Source: Kyrpidia spormannii
GTDB lineage: Bacteria; Bacillota; Bacilli; Kyrpidiales; Kyrpidiaceae
DNA: 64,000 nucleotides
Assembly: GCF_002804065.1 (NCBI RefSeq)
Contig: NZ_CP024955.1
Span: forward strand, 1,612,001 to 1,676,000
Reading direction: 5' to 3'
Part shown: positions 43,439 to 54,430 of the stretch, piece by piece
Numbering within the stretch: the stretch's first letter is position 1
Layout of the letters: every line of letters starts with the position of its first letter
Notes under the pieces: model-generated
The model's input: only the letters and a program-made list of their open reading frames with translations
The model's database searches: none
What the model was told of the DNA's origin: nothing
Program-made: the position numbers and the translations under genes

Positions 43439-44208
43439 TGGATCACCGGCTTTCCCGTGGGAGGTTGGCGTGTTGCTGCGGCGTCCACCATCTCCCGCAA
43501 TTTTCCGAGCGCCCGACCAATGCCGCCGATCTCGTCGATCAGGCCGTAGCGGACGGCATCTTTGCCCACCACGGTGGTTCCGATGTCCCGGGCCAACTCT
43601 CCGGTTTTCATCATCAATTCCCGAAACTGGGCTTCAGAGATCTTGGAGTGATCCACCACAAAGCGCACCACCCGTTCCTGCATGCGCTCCAGGTACTCCC
43701 AGGAAGCTGGCGCGCCGATGACCATACCCGTCAATCGGATCGGGTGAATGGTCATGGTCGCCGATTCGGCGATAAAGCTGTACTGCCCGGCCACGGCGAT
43801 GGGCACGCCGATCGAATGCCCCCCGCCGAGCACCAAAGTCACCGTCGGTTTGGTGAGGGTCGCGATCATCTCGGCGATGGCTAACCCCGCCTCCACGTCC
43901 CCTCCGACGGTATTCAGAACGATGAGCACCCCTTTCACCTTGTCGTTTTGCTCCGCCGCCACCAGTTGCGGAATCACGTGCTCATACTTGGTCGTCTTGT
44001 TCTGGGGGGGCAAAACGATATGGCCTTCGATCTGCCCGATAATAGTGATGCAATACAGATCGCTGTCCACATCTGGAACCTGGGTTTGCCCCAATCGTTC
44101 TAACGCTTGTAAAGGGCCGGAAGGGGGCGGTGTGGCCTGAGGAGGGGCACCCGGTGTCTCCTCCCCCTCACCCGCAATAGCAAACGGTATCCGATGGTAT
44201 TGATCCAT
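43435..44208 (-). CDS. tepA: ClpP-fold translocation-enhancing protein TepA
   Basis: 257 residues from the ATG at 44208 (GAGGAGG upstream). The ClpP-like core shows [40 protein letters not shown] and [15 protein letters not shown] with the Ser expected for catalysis, followed by [15 protein letters not shown]. In Bacillus subtilis TepA is linked to protein secretion and spore formation. The acidic N-terminal region is variable. Confidence 0.93.
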   Translation of the reverse strand: MDQYHRIPFAIAGEGEETPGAPPQATPPPSGPLQALERLGQTQVPDVDSDLYCITIIGQIEGHIVLPPQNKTTKYEHVIPQLVAAEQNDKVKGVLIVLNTVGGDVEAGLAIAEMIATLTKPTVTLVLGGGHSIGVPIAVAGQYSFIAESATMTIHPIRLTGMVIGAPASWEYLERMQERVVRFVVDHSKISEAQFRELMMKTGELARDIGTTVVGKDAVRYGLIDEIGGIGRALGKLREMVDAAATRQPPTGKPVIQ

Positions 44209-44378
44209 GTTTGAGCCTCCTCGACAGCTCACTGCAGCTCTGATTCCGCGGCCCGCCCGGCGGGCCGCGCTGCCTTTAGTATGTCCGGATGAGGCGGAAA
44301 ACCTTGGGTGGCCGGGAGAAAGGCACCTTCATGGACGGATGACCATAAGATGTTTGGGAGAAAGGGGGATTCCAGGCG

Positions 44379-44580
44379 ATGTACGGCTACTGTCCATGGA
44401 CCACGCGGTCCGGAACCGTCATCCTTTGAGGAAGGAGTAAAGTTCGCCATTCGGGACGAACTGAACACTGTCGATTTTTATAACGCGGGGGCGGACCGGG
44501 CCCGGGATGCATACGTGCAGTCCGCTCATGTGGCGGAAACTCGTAAGGGCCAGCCACTAACGAGCCCCCTCCTCGAGACC
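44379..44580 (+). pseudogene. Possible remnant of a ferritin-like protein gene
   Basis: In the 400-bp gap between tepA and the aldehyde dehydrogenase, an ATG at 44379 with GAAAGGGGG upstream encodes MYGYCPWTTRSGTVIL and then meets a stop. In another frame the reading resumes as EEGVKFAIRDELNTVDFYNA, GADRARDAYVQSAHVAETRK, which looks like a helical ferritin/rubrerythrin-type domain (DE-x3-FY). One frameshift would join them, but the metal ligands beyond this point are missing. The gene is either decayed or my family guess is wrong. Nothing else is seen in this gap. Confidence 0.35.
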
Positions 44581-44594
44581 GGAGAGGGGGCCCT
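44561..44594 (-). terminator. Possible hairpin terminator after the aldehyde dehydrogenase gene
   Basis: GC-rich stem (CCCCCTC / GAGGGGG, extended by one pair) about 20 bp after the stop at 44610. There is no T run, so termination strength is uncertain. Confidence 0.35.
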
Positions 44595-44609
44595 GAGGCA
44601 TCTTCGCTT

Positions 44610-46115
44610 TCACTCCTGGGGTGCGTCGCCAAAGATTGTAAAATGCCAGGGTTTGACCGCTTGCCCGCTCAGTTCGGACATGACGTGTTTAACCACGGTA
44701 TAGTCTTCCAGGGCATAGGCGGAGAGGTCCTTTCCAAATCCGCTTTGCTTGAATCCGCCGTGGGGCATCTCCGACGTGAGGGGCAGGTGGTCATTAATCC
44801 ACACCGTCCCAAAGCGGAGGGCCTTCGACATCCGCAGTGCCCGCTGGTGATCCCGGGTCCAGACAGAGGAGGCGAGTCCATAAACGACCCCATTGGCCCG
44901 GCGAATGACTTCCTCCTCGTCGGAGAAAGGCATCACCACCACCACCGGCCCAAAGATCTCCCGTTGACACGCTTCCGCGTCGTCGGCAAGTCCGGCCAAG
45001 ATCGTCGGCTCATAGTAGGACCCGGCGGCCAACTTTGGATCCGCCGGACGCTTGCCCCCGAGCAGAACCTCGGCACCTGCCGCCCGGGCCCGCTCCACAT
45101 ATCCTTCGATGCGGTCCCGGTGAACCTGGGAGATCACAGGGCCCATATCCGTGGTCCAGTCCCCAGGCAGTCCCACCCGCACCTTCCGGGCCCGATCGAT
45201 GAACTGTGCCACAAAGGTGTCATATACCGAGTGATGCACATAAAACCGGGTGGCCGCAGTACAATCCTGGCCGCTGTTCACATAAGCGCCCACCACTGCC
45301 CCCTGAACGGCCGCCTCGAGATCCGCATCGTCGAATACGATGAACGGCGCCTTGCCCCCCAGTTCCAAATGGAGGCGCTTCGTGGTATCTGATGCCGCCT
45401 GCATGATTTTCGCCCCGGTCTGGGTCGATCCCGTAAAAGAGATCATGTTCACGGCGGGGTGGCTCGTCAGGGCCGCGCCCACCGTGGGGCCGTCGCCGGT
45501 CACGACGTTCACCACGCCGTCGGGAAGGCCGGCTTCATGCAGGATTTCCGCGAATTTCAGCGTCGTCAGCGGCGTGTTAGGGGCGGGTTTGATCACCACA
45601 GAATTCCCGGCGGCCAGGGCCGGCATCAGCTTCCAGATCGCCATCAGCAGCGGGTAATTCCAAGGGGCGATGGAAGCGACAACCCCCACGGGATCCCGGC
45701 GGATCGCAGACGTGTATCCCGGAAGGTATTCCCCGGTGGCCTTTCCTTCTATATGCCGGGCGAGCCCCGCGAAAAAGCGAATGTTATCGATGGCCGCGGG
45801 GATGTCGGAGTATGCCGACAGCTTCAAAGGCTTACCGGTCTGGCGGGTTTCCAGTTCGGCGTATTCCTGGGCCTGCTGTTCCAAAAGATCCGCGGCTTTC
45901 AGCAAAACCGCAGCCCGCTCGCCCGGGGCCGCGTCCGCCCAGGTACCTCGCTCAAAAGAAGCTCTCGCTGCTTCCACTGCTCTGTTCACGTCTCCAGGCG
46001 TTGCCTCGGGAACTTTGGCCACTTCTTGTCCCGTCGCCGGATCGAGGATCACCTTCTCCTCTCCGGCCTCGCCCTGGACCCATTCTCCGCCGATCCACAT
46101 GCGATAGATCTCCAT
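44610..46115 (-). CDS. patD: Gamma-aminobutyraldehyde dehydrogenase (PatD-like)
   Basis: 501 residues from the ATG at 46115, where AAGGAG lies 9 bp upstream. Catalytic Glu in LELGGK (residue 251) and Cys in SGQDCTAA (residue 285), with the NAD-binding GSTQTG segment. The C-terminal block SEMPHGGFKQSGFGKDLSAY then ALEDYTVVKHVM closely recalls Escherichia coli PatD/YdcW. It would oxidise 4-aminobutanal to GABA. It is the last gene of a set with an aminotransferase and a ureohydrolase, which supports that substrate. Confidence 0.88.
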   Translation of the reverse strand: MEIYRMWIGGEWVQGEAGEEKVILDPATGQEVAKVPEATPGDVNRAVEAARASFERGTWADAAPGERAAVLLKAADLLEQQAQEYAELETRQTGKPLKLSAYSDIPAAIDNIRFFAGLARHIEGKATGEYLPGYTSAIRRDPVGVVASIAPWNYPLLMAIWKLMPALAAGNSVVIKPAPNTPLTTLKFAEILHEAGLPDGVVNVVTGDGPTVGAALTSHPAVNMISFTGSTQTGAKIMQAASDTTKRLHLELGGKAPFIVFDDADLEAAVQGAVVGAYVNSGQDCTAATRFYVHHSVYDTFVAQFIDRARKVRVGLPGDWTTDMGPVISQVHRDRIEGYVERARAAGAEVLLGGKRPADPKLAAGSYYEPTILAGLADDAEACQREIFGPVVVVMPFSDEEEVIRRANGVVYGLASSVWTRDHQRALRMSKALRFGTVWINDHLPLTSEMPHGGFKQSGFGKDLSAYALEDYTVVKHVMSELSGQAVKPWHFTIFGDAPQE

Positions 46116-46189
46116 GAATTTCATCTCCTTTTTCTGAAAAATGACGCCGCGCGTATGATCCCCGCGATGGGCACGGGGGACGTTCCTTT

Positions 46190-48271
46190 TCACCAAAGAT
46201 CGGGAAATCGCTGGATAGCCTTTTGGAATTTCCGGCTCACCGTGGACTGGCTGACTCCCAGCACCCGGGCCGCCTTTGTCGTGCTGTGGTACCGCCTCAT
46301 CGCCAACAGAATTAACTGATCTTCCACCATTTCTGTGGCTTCCCGCAAGGGCATGATGTCGTCAATCGCCGAAACTTTGACCGGACCCCTCCGGGCGGGG
46401 AGCATACTCTCCACGTGAACCGCCTCGATGACATCGCTGTCACAGGTGACCACCAAGCGTTCCACCACGTTGCGGAGCTCCCGGACATTTCCGGGCCAGT
46501 TGTATCTCCGGAGGCTCTCCAGTGCACCTTTGCCCCAACGCAACTCCCGTTCGTATTTTCGGGTCAGCTCTTGAAGAAAGTGCAAAGCCAGGAGAGAAAT
46601 ATCCTCCGGCCTGTGGCGAAGGGGCGGAATTTCAATGGGAATCACGTTCAGCCGGTAATACAGGTCTTCCCGGAATTGTCCGGACTCCACCATTTCCCTC
46701 AGGTTCCGGTTCGTGGCGGCAATGATCTGGACGTCGAGTTGGCGCGGATGAACGCCGCCCACGGGGTACACTTCTTTTTCTTGAATGACCCGTAACAGCT
46801 TGGCTTGAAGAGAGAGGGGGATCTCGGAGATTTCGTCGAGGAAGACGATTCCCCCGTCCCCTTGCTCGAATAAGCCCATTTTGCCTTGGGCGTTGGCACC
46901 GGTAAAAGCGCCGCGAGTGTACCCGAATAACTCGCTCTCCAGCAGCGACTCCGGAATTGCCGCGCAATTGATCTTGACAAAGGGACGTTCCCGGCGGGGA
47001 CTTCTCTCGTGAATCGCCCGGGCGATCACCTCCTTGCCGACCCCCGATTCGCCGAGAAGGAGGATCGTCGATGGGTACTGCGAGACCCGTTCCACCTGGC
47101 GCATGACTTGATCCATGGCCGGACTCGCCCAAACCAAGGGATCCCGCTCCGGAGCCAGACGGCTCCTCAGGGCCTCCAGCTCCCTTTTATATCGAACCGA
47201 CTGGGATTGCACTTCCTTTAATTCTTTTTTGAGCTTTGAAGTCTCCGTGATATCCCGGAGCGTGACCACCACCCGGATCAAACGCCCGGACTCATCAAGC
47301 ACGGGATTCGCTTCGAACAGGATATGAACCCCGTGGCCCGACTCCCATTCCATGGAGATGCGCCGCTTTTGCCCGATCACCAGGCGCACCACATCGGTGG
47401 GTAGATCCGAAAACGCTTCATCGGAGAAAAAATTGCGTCCCACAGGATCGGAGCCAGCAGCGTGGTTGGCGGTGATGATTTTACTTTGGCTGGCCCGGAT
47501 CACGACCCCGTCGGGATCAATGACAAACAATTCATCGCACAAAGAGGCAAGGACCGCATGGAGGTCGCGGTTGAGATTTTTCACTTTATCCAACTCCATG
47601 GCCATCTCCTCAATGTGCGGAAGATCCTGAAGCACCACCACCAGCCCGCTGATGGAACCGTCGTGATCCTGGAGCGGGGCGAAATCGGCCAACAGTCCTT
47701 CCCGCATATAGACCTGGTTGAAGACGAACTCCCCCCGGTCTACCACCTGGGACAGGACCTGCTCGCCGAATATCGACGCCATGTTGAGACTGTCCGCCTC
47801 GGATTTTTTCAGCATGCGAAGCGCTTTGGCGTTATAGTTGACCACCCGGCGCGACCGATCGCATACGATCAGTCCCATGGGGATCGAGTGAAGAAGCAGC
47901 CGGATCCAATCGACATTCCAGTCTCGGCAGGTCAGGAGGTACACGAGATAGTCCTGGCGTTCGACGTACTGCAAGCCCTGATCAGTATCGATCAGGGTCA
48001 CCTGCTCCGACAAAAGGTCCAGAGTTCGGTAGGGCACTTCAGGTTCAGGGACACAGAGCACGGGAAAACTTCGGGAACAGGTGCGCAGGGCCCCATCGGG
48101 TTCGTCGGCCCCGGCTTCCGCGCCGATGCGAATCTCCAGGGCTTTGTACAAAGAACCGTCCTTGAAAAATACATACCGATCTCCCCGGGATCCGGCCTCC
48201 CGTTCAATCTGCCGAACGTTTTCATCTCCCCTCACCCATCGAACTTCTCGAAGGCATTGGGCGAATTCCAC
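46190..48271 (-). CDS. Sigma-54-dependent enhancer-binding regulator
   Basis: 693 residues from the GTG at 48271, with AAGGAA 9 bp upstream (a GTG at 48280 is nearly as good). The first ~120 residues match no domain I recognise. Two PAS-like domains follow (VCDRSRRVVNYNAKALRMLK and VIRASQSKIITANHAAG). The AAA+ domain has GESGVGKEVIAR, the sigma-54 contact GAFTGA (ELFGYTRGAFTGANAQG) and FLDEISEIPL. The C terminus carries a TyrR/Fis-like helix-turn-helix (STTKAARVLGVSQSTVSRKF). It probably activates the -24/-12 promoter at 50738-50753 and lies in the operon it controls. Confidence 0.92.
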   Translation of the reverse strand: MEFAQCLREVRWVRGDENVRQIEREAGSRGDRYVFFKDGSLYKALEIRIGAEAGADEPDGALRTCSRSFPVLCVPEPEVPYRTLDLLSEQVTLIDTDQGLQYVERQDYLVYLLTCRDWNVDWIRLLLHSIPMGLIVCDRSRRVVNYNAKALRMLKKSEADSLNMASIFGEQVLSQVVDRGEFVFNQVYMREGLLADFAPLQDHDGSISGLVVVLQDLPHIEEMAMELDKVKNLNRDLHAVLASLCDELFVIDPDGVVIRASQSKIITANHAAGSDPVGRNFFSDEAFSDLPTDVVRLVIGQKRRISMEWESGHGVHILFEANPVLDESGRLIRVVVTLRDITETSKLKKELKEVQSQSVRYKRELEALRSRLAPERDPLVWASPAMDQVMRQVERVSQYPSTILLLGESGVGKEVIARAIHERSPRRERPFVKINCAAIPESLLESELFGYTRGAFTGANAQGKMGLFEQGDGGIVFLDEISEIPLSLQAKLLRVIQEKEVYPVGGVHPRQLDVQIIAATNRNLREMVESGQFREDLYYRLNVIPIEIPPLRHRPEDISLLALHFLQELTRKYERELRWGKGALESLRRYNWPGNVRELRNVVERLVVTCDSDVIEAVHVESMLPARRGPVKVSAIDDIMPLREATEMVEDQLILLAMRRYHSTTKAARVLGVSQSTVSRKFQKAIQRFPDLW

Positions 48272-48349
48272 AGTGCTCACTTCCTTCCATCCTGGGCCCC
48301 CGCCCCGCGGTTCCGTCTGCCGAGGCACCCACCCCCCGTCCGGGGCCGG

Positions 48350-49332
48350 TCATGCCGGGGAACGTGCTTGAACCAGCAAGAAAAGCCCTTCCCATGCCAC
48401 GGTGGCCGCCAACAAGGCGGTGATGTCCGCGTGGTCGTAAGGCGGCGACACTTCCACCACGTCCATCGCCGCCACATTGAGCCCGGCCAATCCCCTGAGC
48501 GTCTCTATCGCCACGGCCGAGGAGGGGCCACCGACTTCTGGAGTTCCTGTGCCGGGGGCGTAAGCCGGATCCACGACATCGATGTCGAAGCTGAGATATA
48601 CAGGGCCTGTGCCAACCCGCCGGCGAACCGCCTCGGCCGTTTTTTCCGGGCCTGTCTTCAGCCACTGCTGCGCATCGATCTCCGCGATGCCGAACTCCTT
48701 CGCAAACTCCGCCTCCTGCCGAGTTTCCAAAGAGCCTCGTATACCCACCTGGATGGAGCGATTCGGGTCAATCAAACCCTCCTCTACAGCCCGTCGAAAG
48801 GTCGTCGCATGGTTGTACCGCCCGCCCCAAAAAGAATCCCATAAATCCGAATGGGAATCAAAATGGACAAGAGCGAGTGGCCCCCACAGTTCACGGATCC
48901 CTCGGAGCAATCCGAGAGTGACGGAGTGGTCGCCCCCTAGAAACAGGGATCGGCCGCCTGGGCCCACCCGTTCCACCACTTGGCGGTGGATCGATCTCAG
49001 GGTTTGTTCAATATCAGTGGGAATCACGGACAGATCGCCGCCATCTACCACGGCCGCTGATTCCAACAAATGTATGTGATGGCGGCGATGGTAGGGATAG
49101 AGGGTGGCGGAAGCCTCCCGGACGGCCTGGGGTCCGAACCGGGCACCGGCGCGGTAAGAAGTACCCCCGTCAAAGGGCACCCCAAACACTCCAATACAGT
49201 CTCCGAGCCTTCCGGAGGATCCGGCCGGCAGCTTCATAAAGGTGTTCCACCCGCAGAACCGCGGGATCTCTTTTTCAGACGGGACACGGCTCATGAACAA
49301 GGTCTGCGCCTCCCTCGGCGAGCTGGTCGGCA

Positions 49333-49333
<1 letters not shown>
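48350..49333 (-). CDS. speB: Ureohydrolase family protein, probably agmatinase
   Basis: 327 residues. Manganese ligands: GGDHS (133-137), DSHSD (159-163) and FDIDVVDPAYAPGTGTPEVG (Asp 250 and 252). The enzyme class hydrolyses guanidino compounds to urea plus an amine. With putrescine aminotransferase directly upstream and aminobutyraldehyde dehydrogenase downstream, agmatine is the best substrate guess; guanidinobutyrate remains possible. The ATG at 49333 shares its A with the upstream TAA stop (TAATG), a re-initiation arrangement. An alternative internal start is MSRVPSEKE. Confidence 0.82.
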
Positions 49334-50753
<1,420 letters not shown>

Positions 50754-50818
50754 CATCGCACTGCCCGTTTCTGCAGTTCCGCGGGCGAAGACTTTATGCA
50801 CACACACATACCCTATTC

Positions 50819-50830
50819 ATATGCGCATAT
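50819..50830. promoter_or_regulatory. Palindrome ATATGCGCATAT, possible activator site
   Basis: A perfect 12-bp palindrome about 95 bp upstream of the predicted patA transcription start. That is a usual distance for an enhancer-binding protein site. The rest of the 310-bp gap (50692-51002) shows nothing else definite. Confidence 0.4.
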
Positions 50831-51002
50831 CTGATGCGTCAACGACCCCCTTCTTGAGGATACCTGATTCTGAATCGATTGACAATGGTAAAAAGCGGGG
50901 AGCGGCGGCGTCCCGGATTCCTTGAGTTCGAGCGGTCGATGGGACGACAGACGGGCCGCCGGTGCACGTGAGTGTCCGGCGACCCTGTCCCTCACACCAT
51001 GT

Positions 51003-52127
51003 TCACATTGCGTCGTGTGCCTTCAACCAGTCAGCCGTTCTCGGATATACCCGCTTACTGGCCGTCCCGCCGTACACGAGGCTGACGTGACCGACGGGGA
51101 ATTGGTATTCCGTCCGATCGGAACTTAGGATGTGTTCAAACAGCGCCTCGCTTTGTGGAGGGGGAACGATGTGGTCCCGCTCGGCCGTCAGCAGAAGAAC
51201 GGGACAACGGATCTGACTTAAATCCACGGGACGGTCCCGCAGGATCAGTGTCCCTTCGATCAGTTTGTTATCCTGATAGAACTCGTGGATCCACTCGCGG
51301 TACGCCTGACCCGGGAACGGAGTTCCGTCGTTGACCCATTTGTTCAACATCCTCCAACTGTGGACAAAGGTTTCGTCATCCACCCGATCCAACAACGAAA
51401 CCCAGGGATCGACGAAATTACTCATGGGCTTCAACATTTTGTTGCCAAAATCAATCACTTCGGGAGGAACGTTGCCGAATGTTTCCACAAGCTTATCTAC
51501 ATCAAAATACTCTTTGCGCAGCCATTGATTGTACAGCGGGGCATGTCGAAAGTCGATCGGCGCGGCGAGAAGGGTCAAATCCTTGACTTTGTCGGGAAAA
51601 AGCGCGGTATACATCGCTCCCATCGTTCCGCCCATGCAGTAGGCGAACATGTGAATTCGGTCCGCGCCTGCGTGCCTCAAAACCCGATCCACGGCCTTGT
51701 CGAGATAGTCGAACATGTACTCTCCGAACCCGTTGTGTCGATCTTCAGGTCCAGCGACACCCCAATCGATCATATAAACCGAGAACCCCTGCTGTACAAG
51801 AAATTCGACAAAGGAATGTCCGGGCTCCATGTCGAGGATGTAGGGTTTGTTGATCATCGCGTACATCATGAGTACCGGAAATTGGTGCACACGCTCCACA
51901 CCGGGTAACGAGAAATGATACAGTCGCATCTTATTCTTTCGCCAGATTGCGGTCTTCGGTGTTTGTCCGGTCGGCGGCTCGGCCTGGCTGAGGATTTCCA
52001 CAGCTTTGCGGTACCGGCGCCAACTTGTCGGCGCTTGTTCCAGCCACCGGTGGCCCATCCTGGCTAGGGCATCCTGTTGAAGAAACATCGCATTCCACAT
52101 GGTCTGCCAACTCTCTGCCGTCATCAT
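51003..52127 (-). CDS. phaC: Polyhydroxyalkanoate synthase PhaC (class IV)
   Basis: 374 residues, the short type that works with PhaR. An alpha/beta hydrolase fold with the lipase-like box AYCMGG (Cys 164 as nucleophile), Asp in AERDHIVPP and His in VGHVSLVYGG. It polymerises hydroxyacyl-CoA into granule-bound polyester. It is the last gene of phaR-phaB-phaC, the order known from Bacillus megaterium. Confidence 0.95.
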   Translation of the reverse strand: MMTAESWQTMWNAMFLQQDALARMGHRWLEQAPTSWRRYRKAVEILSQAEPPTGQTPKTAIWRKNKMRLYHFSLPGVERVHQFPVLMMYAMINKPYILDMEPGHSFVEFLVQQGFSVYMIDWGVAGPEDRHNGFGEYMFDYLDKAVDRVLRHAGADRIHMFAYCMGGTMGAMYTALFPDKVKDLTLLAAPIDFRHAPLYNQWLRKEYFDVDKLVETFGNVPPEVIDFGNKMLKPMSNFVDPWVSLLDRVDDETFVHSWRMLNKWVNDGTPFPGQAYREWIHEFYQDNKLIEGTLILRDRPVDLSQIRCPVLLLTAERDHIVPPPQSEALFEHILSSDRTEYQFPVGHVSLVYGGTASKRVYPRTADWLKAHDAM

Positions 52128-52163
52128 CGCTCCCCTTTCGTGCTTGGCGAGTTTCTCCGAATG

Positions 52164-52937
52164 TTACATGTACATGCCACCGTTCACATTGAGGCATTGT
52201 CCAGTGATGTAATCTCCGTCCACCACCAGGAACCGGACAACTTTTGCCACTTCTTCAGGGAGGCCGAACCGGCCCATAGGAATCTTCGCTTTGATTTTGT
52301 CTTGAACTTTTTCAGGGACTGCCGCCACCATATCCGTCCAGATAAATCCCGGGCACACGGCGTTGACGGTGATGTTATATTTGGCTGTCTCTAGGGCGAG
52401 GGACTTGGTGAATCCGATGATCCCAGCTTTTGCCGCAGAGTAATTCACTTGACCGAACCCGCCGGTTTGGGCAATGATGGAAGAAACGTTGATAATGCGA
52501 CCAAACCCGTTCTCGATCATCGAGGGGAGAACCCGTTGTGTGAGGTGGAACATGCTGTCCAGATTGGTGTGCATCACATCTTCCCACTGGGCTGCAGACA
52601 TGTTGAGGAACCGAGAGTCTCGGGTGATCCCGGCGTTGTTGACGAGGATATCGATCGGTCCAAATCTGTCGGAAACTTCGTTCCACAACCGATCGATCTC
52701 CTCCGGTTGGGAAACATCGGCCTTCAAGGCGGCAACCCGATCATTGTGCTCGCTGAGTTGGCGCACCAAAGCCTCAGCCTGTTCTGCGCTTCGGCAATAG
52801 TTGAGAACTGTGGTCGCCCCGAGACTGGCCAATTCCCGGGCGATGGCCGCACCAATACCCCGAGAGCCCCCGGTGACCAACGCAACTTTACCGGCCAATA
52901 CACGTCCTTGAACGACCATTTCCTCAGCAAGTGCCAT
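52164..52937 (-). CDS. phaB: Acetoacetyl-CoA reductase PhaB / 3-oxoacyl-ACP reductase
   Basis: 257 residues from the ATG at 52937, with GGGGGAGA upstream. Short-chain dehydrogenase: VTGGSRGIGAAIARELAS (cofactor loop), NNAGITRDS, INVSSIIAQTGGFGQVNYSA with the catalytic Ser-Tyr-Lys set, and GQCLNVNGGMYM at the end. Between phaR and phaC it supplies (R)-3-hydroxyacyl-CoA for polymer synthesis. A FabG role cannot be excluded from sequence. Confidence 0.93.
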   Translation of the reverse strand: MALAEEMVVQGRVLAGKVALVTGGSRGIGAAIARELASLGATTVLNYCRSAEQAEALVRQLSEHNDRVAALKADVSQPEEIDRLWNEVSDRFGPIDILVNNAGITRDSRFLNMSAAQWEDVMHTNLDSMFHLTQRVLPSMIENGFGRIINVSSIIAQTGGFGQVNYSAAKAGIIGFTKSLALETAKYNITVNAVCPGFIWTDMVAAVPEKVQDKIKAKIPMGRFGLPEEVAKVVRFLVVDGDYITGQCLNVNGGMYM

Positions 52938-53052
52938 TCTGATCTCCCCCGTTCTCCCCATCGTGGTCGGTCATTGCCGTACATAAAACTCATGGATTAC
53001 ACGTGAATCTTGGAACAAGCGAATTCAAACGCCCCATGCGCCATGTCCGCAG

Positions 53053-53493
53053 CTACTCCTCGCCCCCGGAAGAGGGTGCATCCCCCGAGAGCTCCCGATC
53101 CTCAGGGCTCTCGTCCCGACTGGCGGTCCGCCGGCCCCGGCCTCCTTGGCCAGGTCGGGTTCGACTCTCTAGAGCCCCTTGAATCTTTTTCAAGGTTTCT
53201 TCCACCCGAATGAGTCGTTCGTCTATGGCATCGATCTTTTCATCCACCGCTGCGACCATTTCCCCGAGCCTCGCCATGTCGTCGATGGAGGGGAGGTGGG
53301 ATTTCTCGGCGACGGATTTCATCGTTTGGGAAATTAATTGGTTCATTTGAAGAAAAGCCTGCATCATTTGGGCGGATATGATGGAATAGGTTTCGCTCGT
53401 CAGAAAATCGTTCCATGCCTCGGCAGCATGCGGTTCCCATTCATCGTAGATTTTCTTCCATGCTACGAAAGGATCTGAATACTGAACGGCCAT
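53053..53493 (-). CDS. phaR: PHA synthase subunit PhaR
   Basis: 146 residues. DPFVAWKKIYDEWEPHAAEA at the N terminus and a coiled-coil stretch (AAVDEKIDAIDERLIRVEET) match PhaR, the required partner of class IV PhaC. The C-terminal third is charged and low-complexity. First gene of the phaRBC set, with 376 bp of leader region upstream. Confidence 0.92.
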   Translation of the reverse strand: MAVQYSDPFVAWKKIYDEWEPHAAEAWNDFLTSETYSIISAQMMQAFLQMNQLISQTMKSVAEKSHLPSIDDMARLGEMVAAVDEKIDAIDERLIRVEETLKKIQGALESRTRPGQGGRGRRTASRDESPEDRELSGDAPSSGGEE

Positions 53494-53792
53494 GCCATCC
53501 GCTCCTTCTTCAAACTCTCGATGCTAACCGCAAGGATACCGGTGACTGACAGTTATTGCCCCCCACCCCCGACCGGGCTCCCACCTCCCTGGCGCAGTAT
53601 CACTTGCCGGTCTTTCTATGACCAAGTGTACCAAAACTCACGTGAGAAAATCGTCGACTGATGTCGAAGAACATGTGAAAACTATGTTAAGAATATGATA
53701 AGAAATCATCGACTCGGATGATCTCTTGTTGTCACACCTTCGATATATAGCGCTACCGCCGCTTCAATATTCCCGACCGATCCGATGTTCAC
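53494..53792. other. Non-coding leader of phaR
   Basis: No gene is seen. The region contains AT-rich stretches around 53690-53760 that could hold a promoter, but I find no convincing -35/-10 pair and no copy of the PhaQ-like operator found at 54877 and 55731. Confidence 0.5.
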
Positions 53793-53832
53793 AAAAAACC
53801 GCCCGTTTGCGCCAATCCGCAAAAACGGGCGG
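53793..53832 (-). terminator. Terminator after phaP
   Basis: Stem CCGCCCGTTT / AAACGGGCGG with further pairing in the loop; six A precede it on the plus strand. It lies about 40 bp after the phaP stop and separates phaQP from phaRBC. Confidence 0.9.
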
Positions 53833-53869
53833 TTCTTCGTTTCATCGGGAAAGGTTCCGGCTGATTCCT

Positions 53870-54430
53870 TTAAGCGTTCTCTTTGCCCCAGGCGCTCAAC
53901 CAAGGACGCACTCCGTCCTCCAGGGCATGGAACCATTGGTACTGGACTTTTTTCAGCGCATCTTTATTTTGATCGACGAAATCCCAAAACACTTTACGCT
54001 GTTCCTGAACCTGCCGGATCCAAGTCTGGTTTTGCTCCTCCCACCGCGCTTCGTAGGCTTCGCTCCAGTCCATGTACGACTTCCAGGGCGTCCACCACAG
54101 GTCCTGGGCCTTCTGGGCCAAAGTCTCCCAGGACTGCTTCTGAGATTCCTGGGCGTCCTCCGGGTTTGAGTCCTTCGGCAAGAAACTTTTCCACACCTGT
54201 TCCGACTCCCGGATCAAATCTTTGGTCAATCCCTCTACATTTTTCCGAGCCGTGGCGAGTAGTTTTCGAGATTCAGCGACGGCATTCAAATAGTCGTTTT
54301 CCCGCTTTTCGATAAACCGTTGCCAATCGCCGGCCCTGTCTTCGTAATATTTCCAAGCGGGGTCGAGAATGGTGTCACTCCGGTAGGTCGTTTTCTCAGG
54401 TTTCTTTGGATTCGGGGTGGCCTGGGTCAT
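53870..54430 (-). CDS. phaP: Phasin-like protein PhaP
   Basis: 186 residues, helical and rich in Trp, Gln and charged residues (WKYYEDRAGDWQRFIEKREN, WFHALEDGVRPWLSAW), with no signal peptide. Phasins coat PHA granules; sequence families are loose, so the call rests mainly on position between phaQ and phaRBC. Its GGGAGGAG site and first 35 bp lie inside the end of phaQ. Confidence 0.78.
   Translation of the reverse strand: MTQATPNPKKPEKTTYRSDTILDPAWKYYEDRAGDWQRFIEKRENDYLNAVAESRKLLATARKNVEGLTKDLIRESEQVWKSFLPKDSNPEDAQESQKQSWETLAQKAQDLWWTPWKSYMDWSEAYEARWEEQNQTWIRQVQEQRKVFWDFVDQNKDALKKVQYQWFHALEDGVRPWLSAWGKENA

Noticed and set aside
47462..48844. Long open frame (460 codons) on the plus strand
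   Set aside because: Antisense to the sigma-54 regulator and the ureohydrolase, both well-supported; its translation shows no domain.
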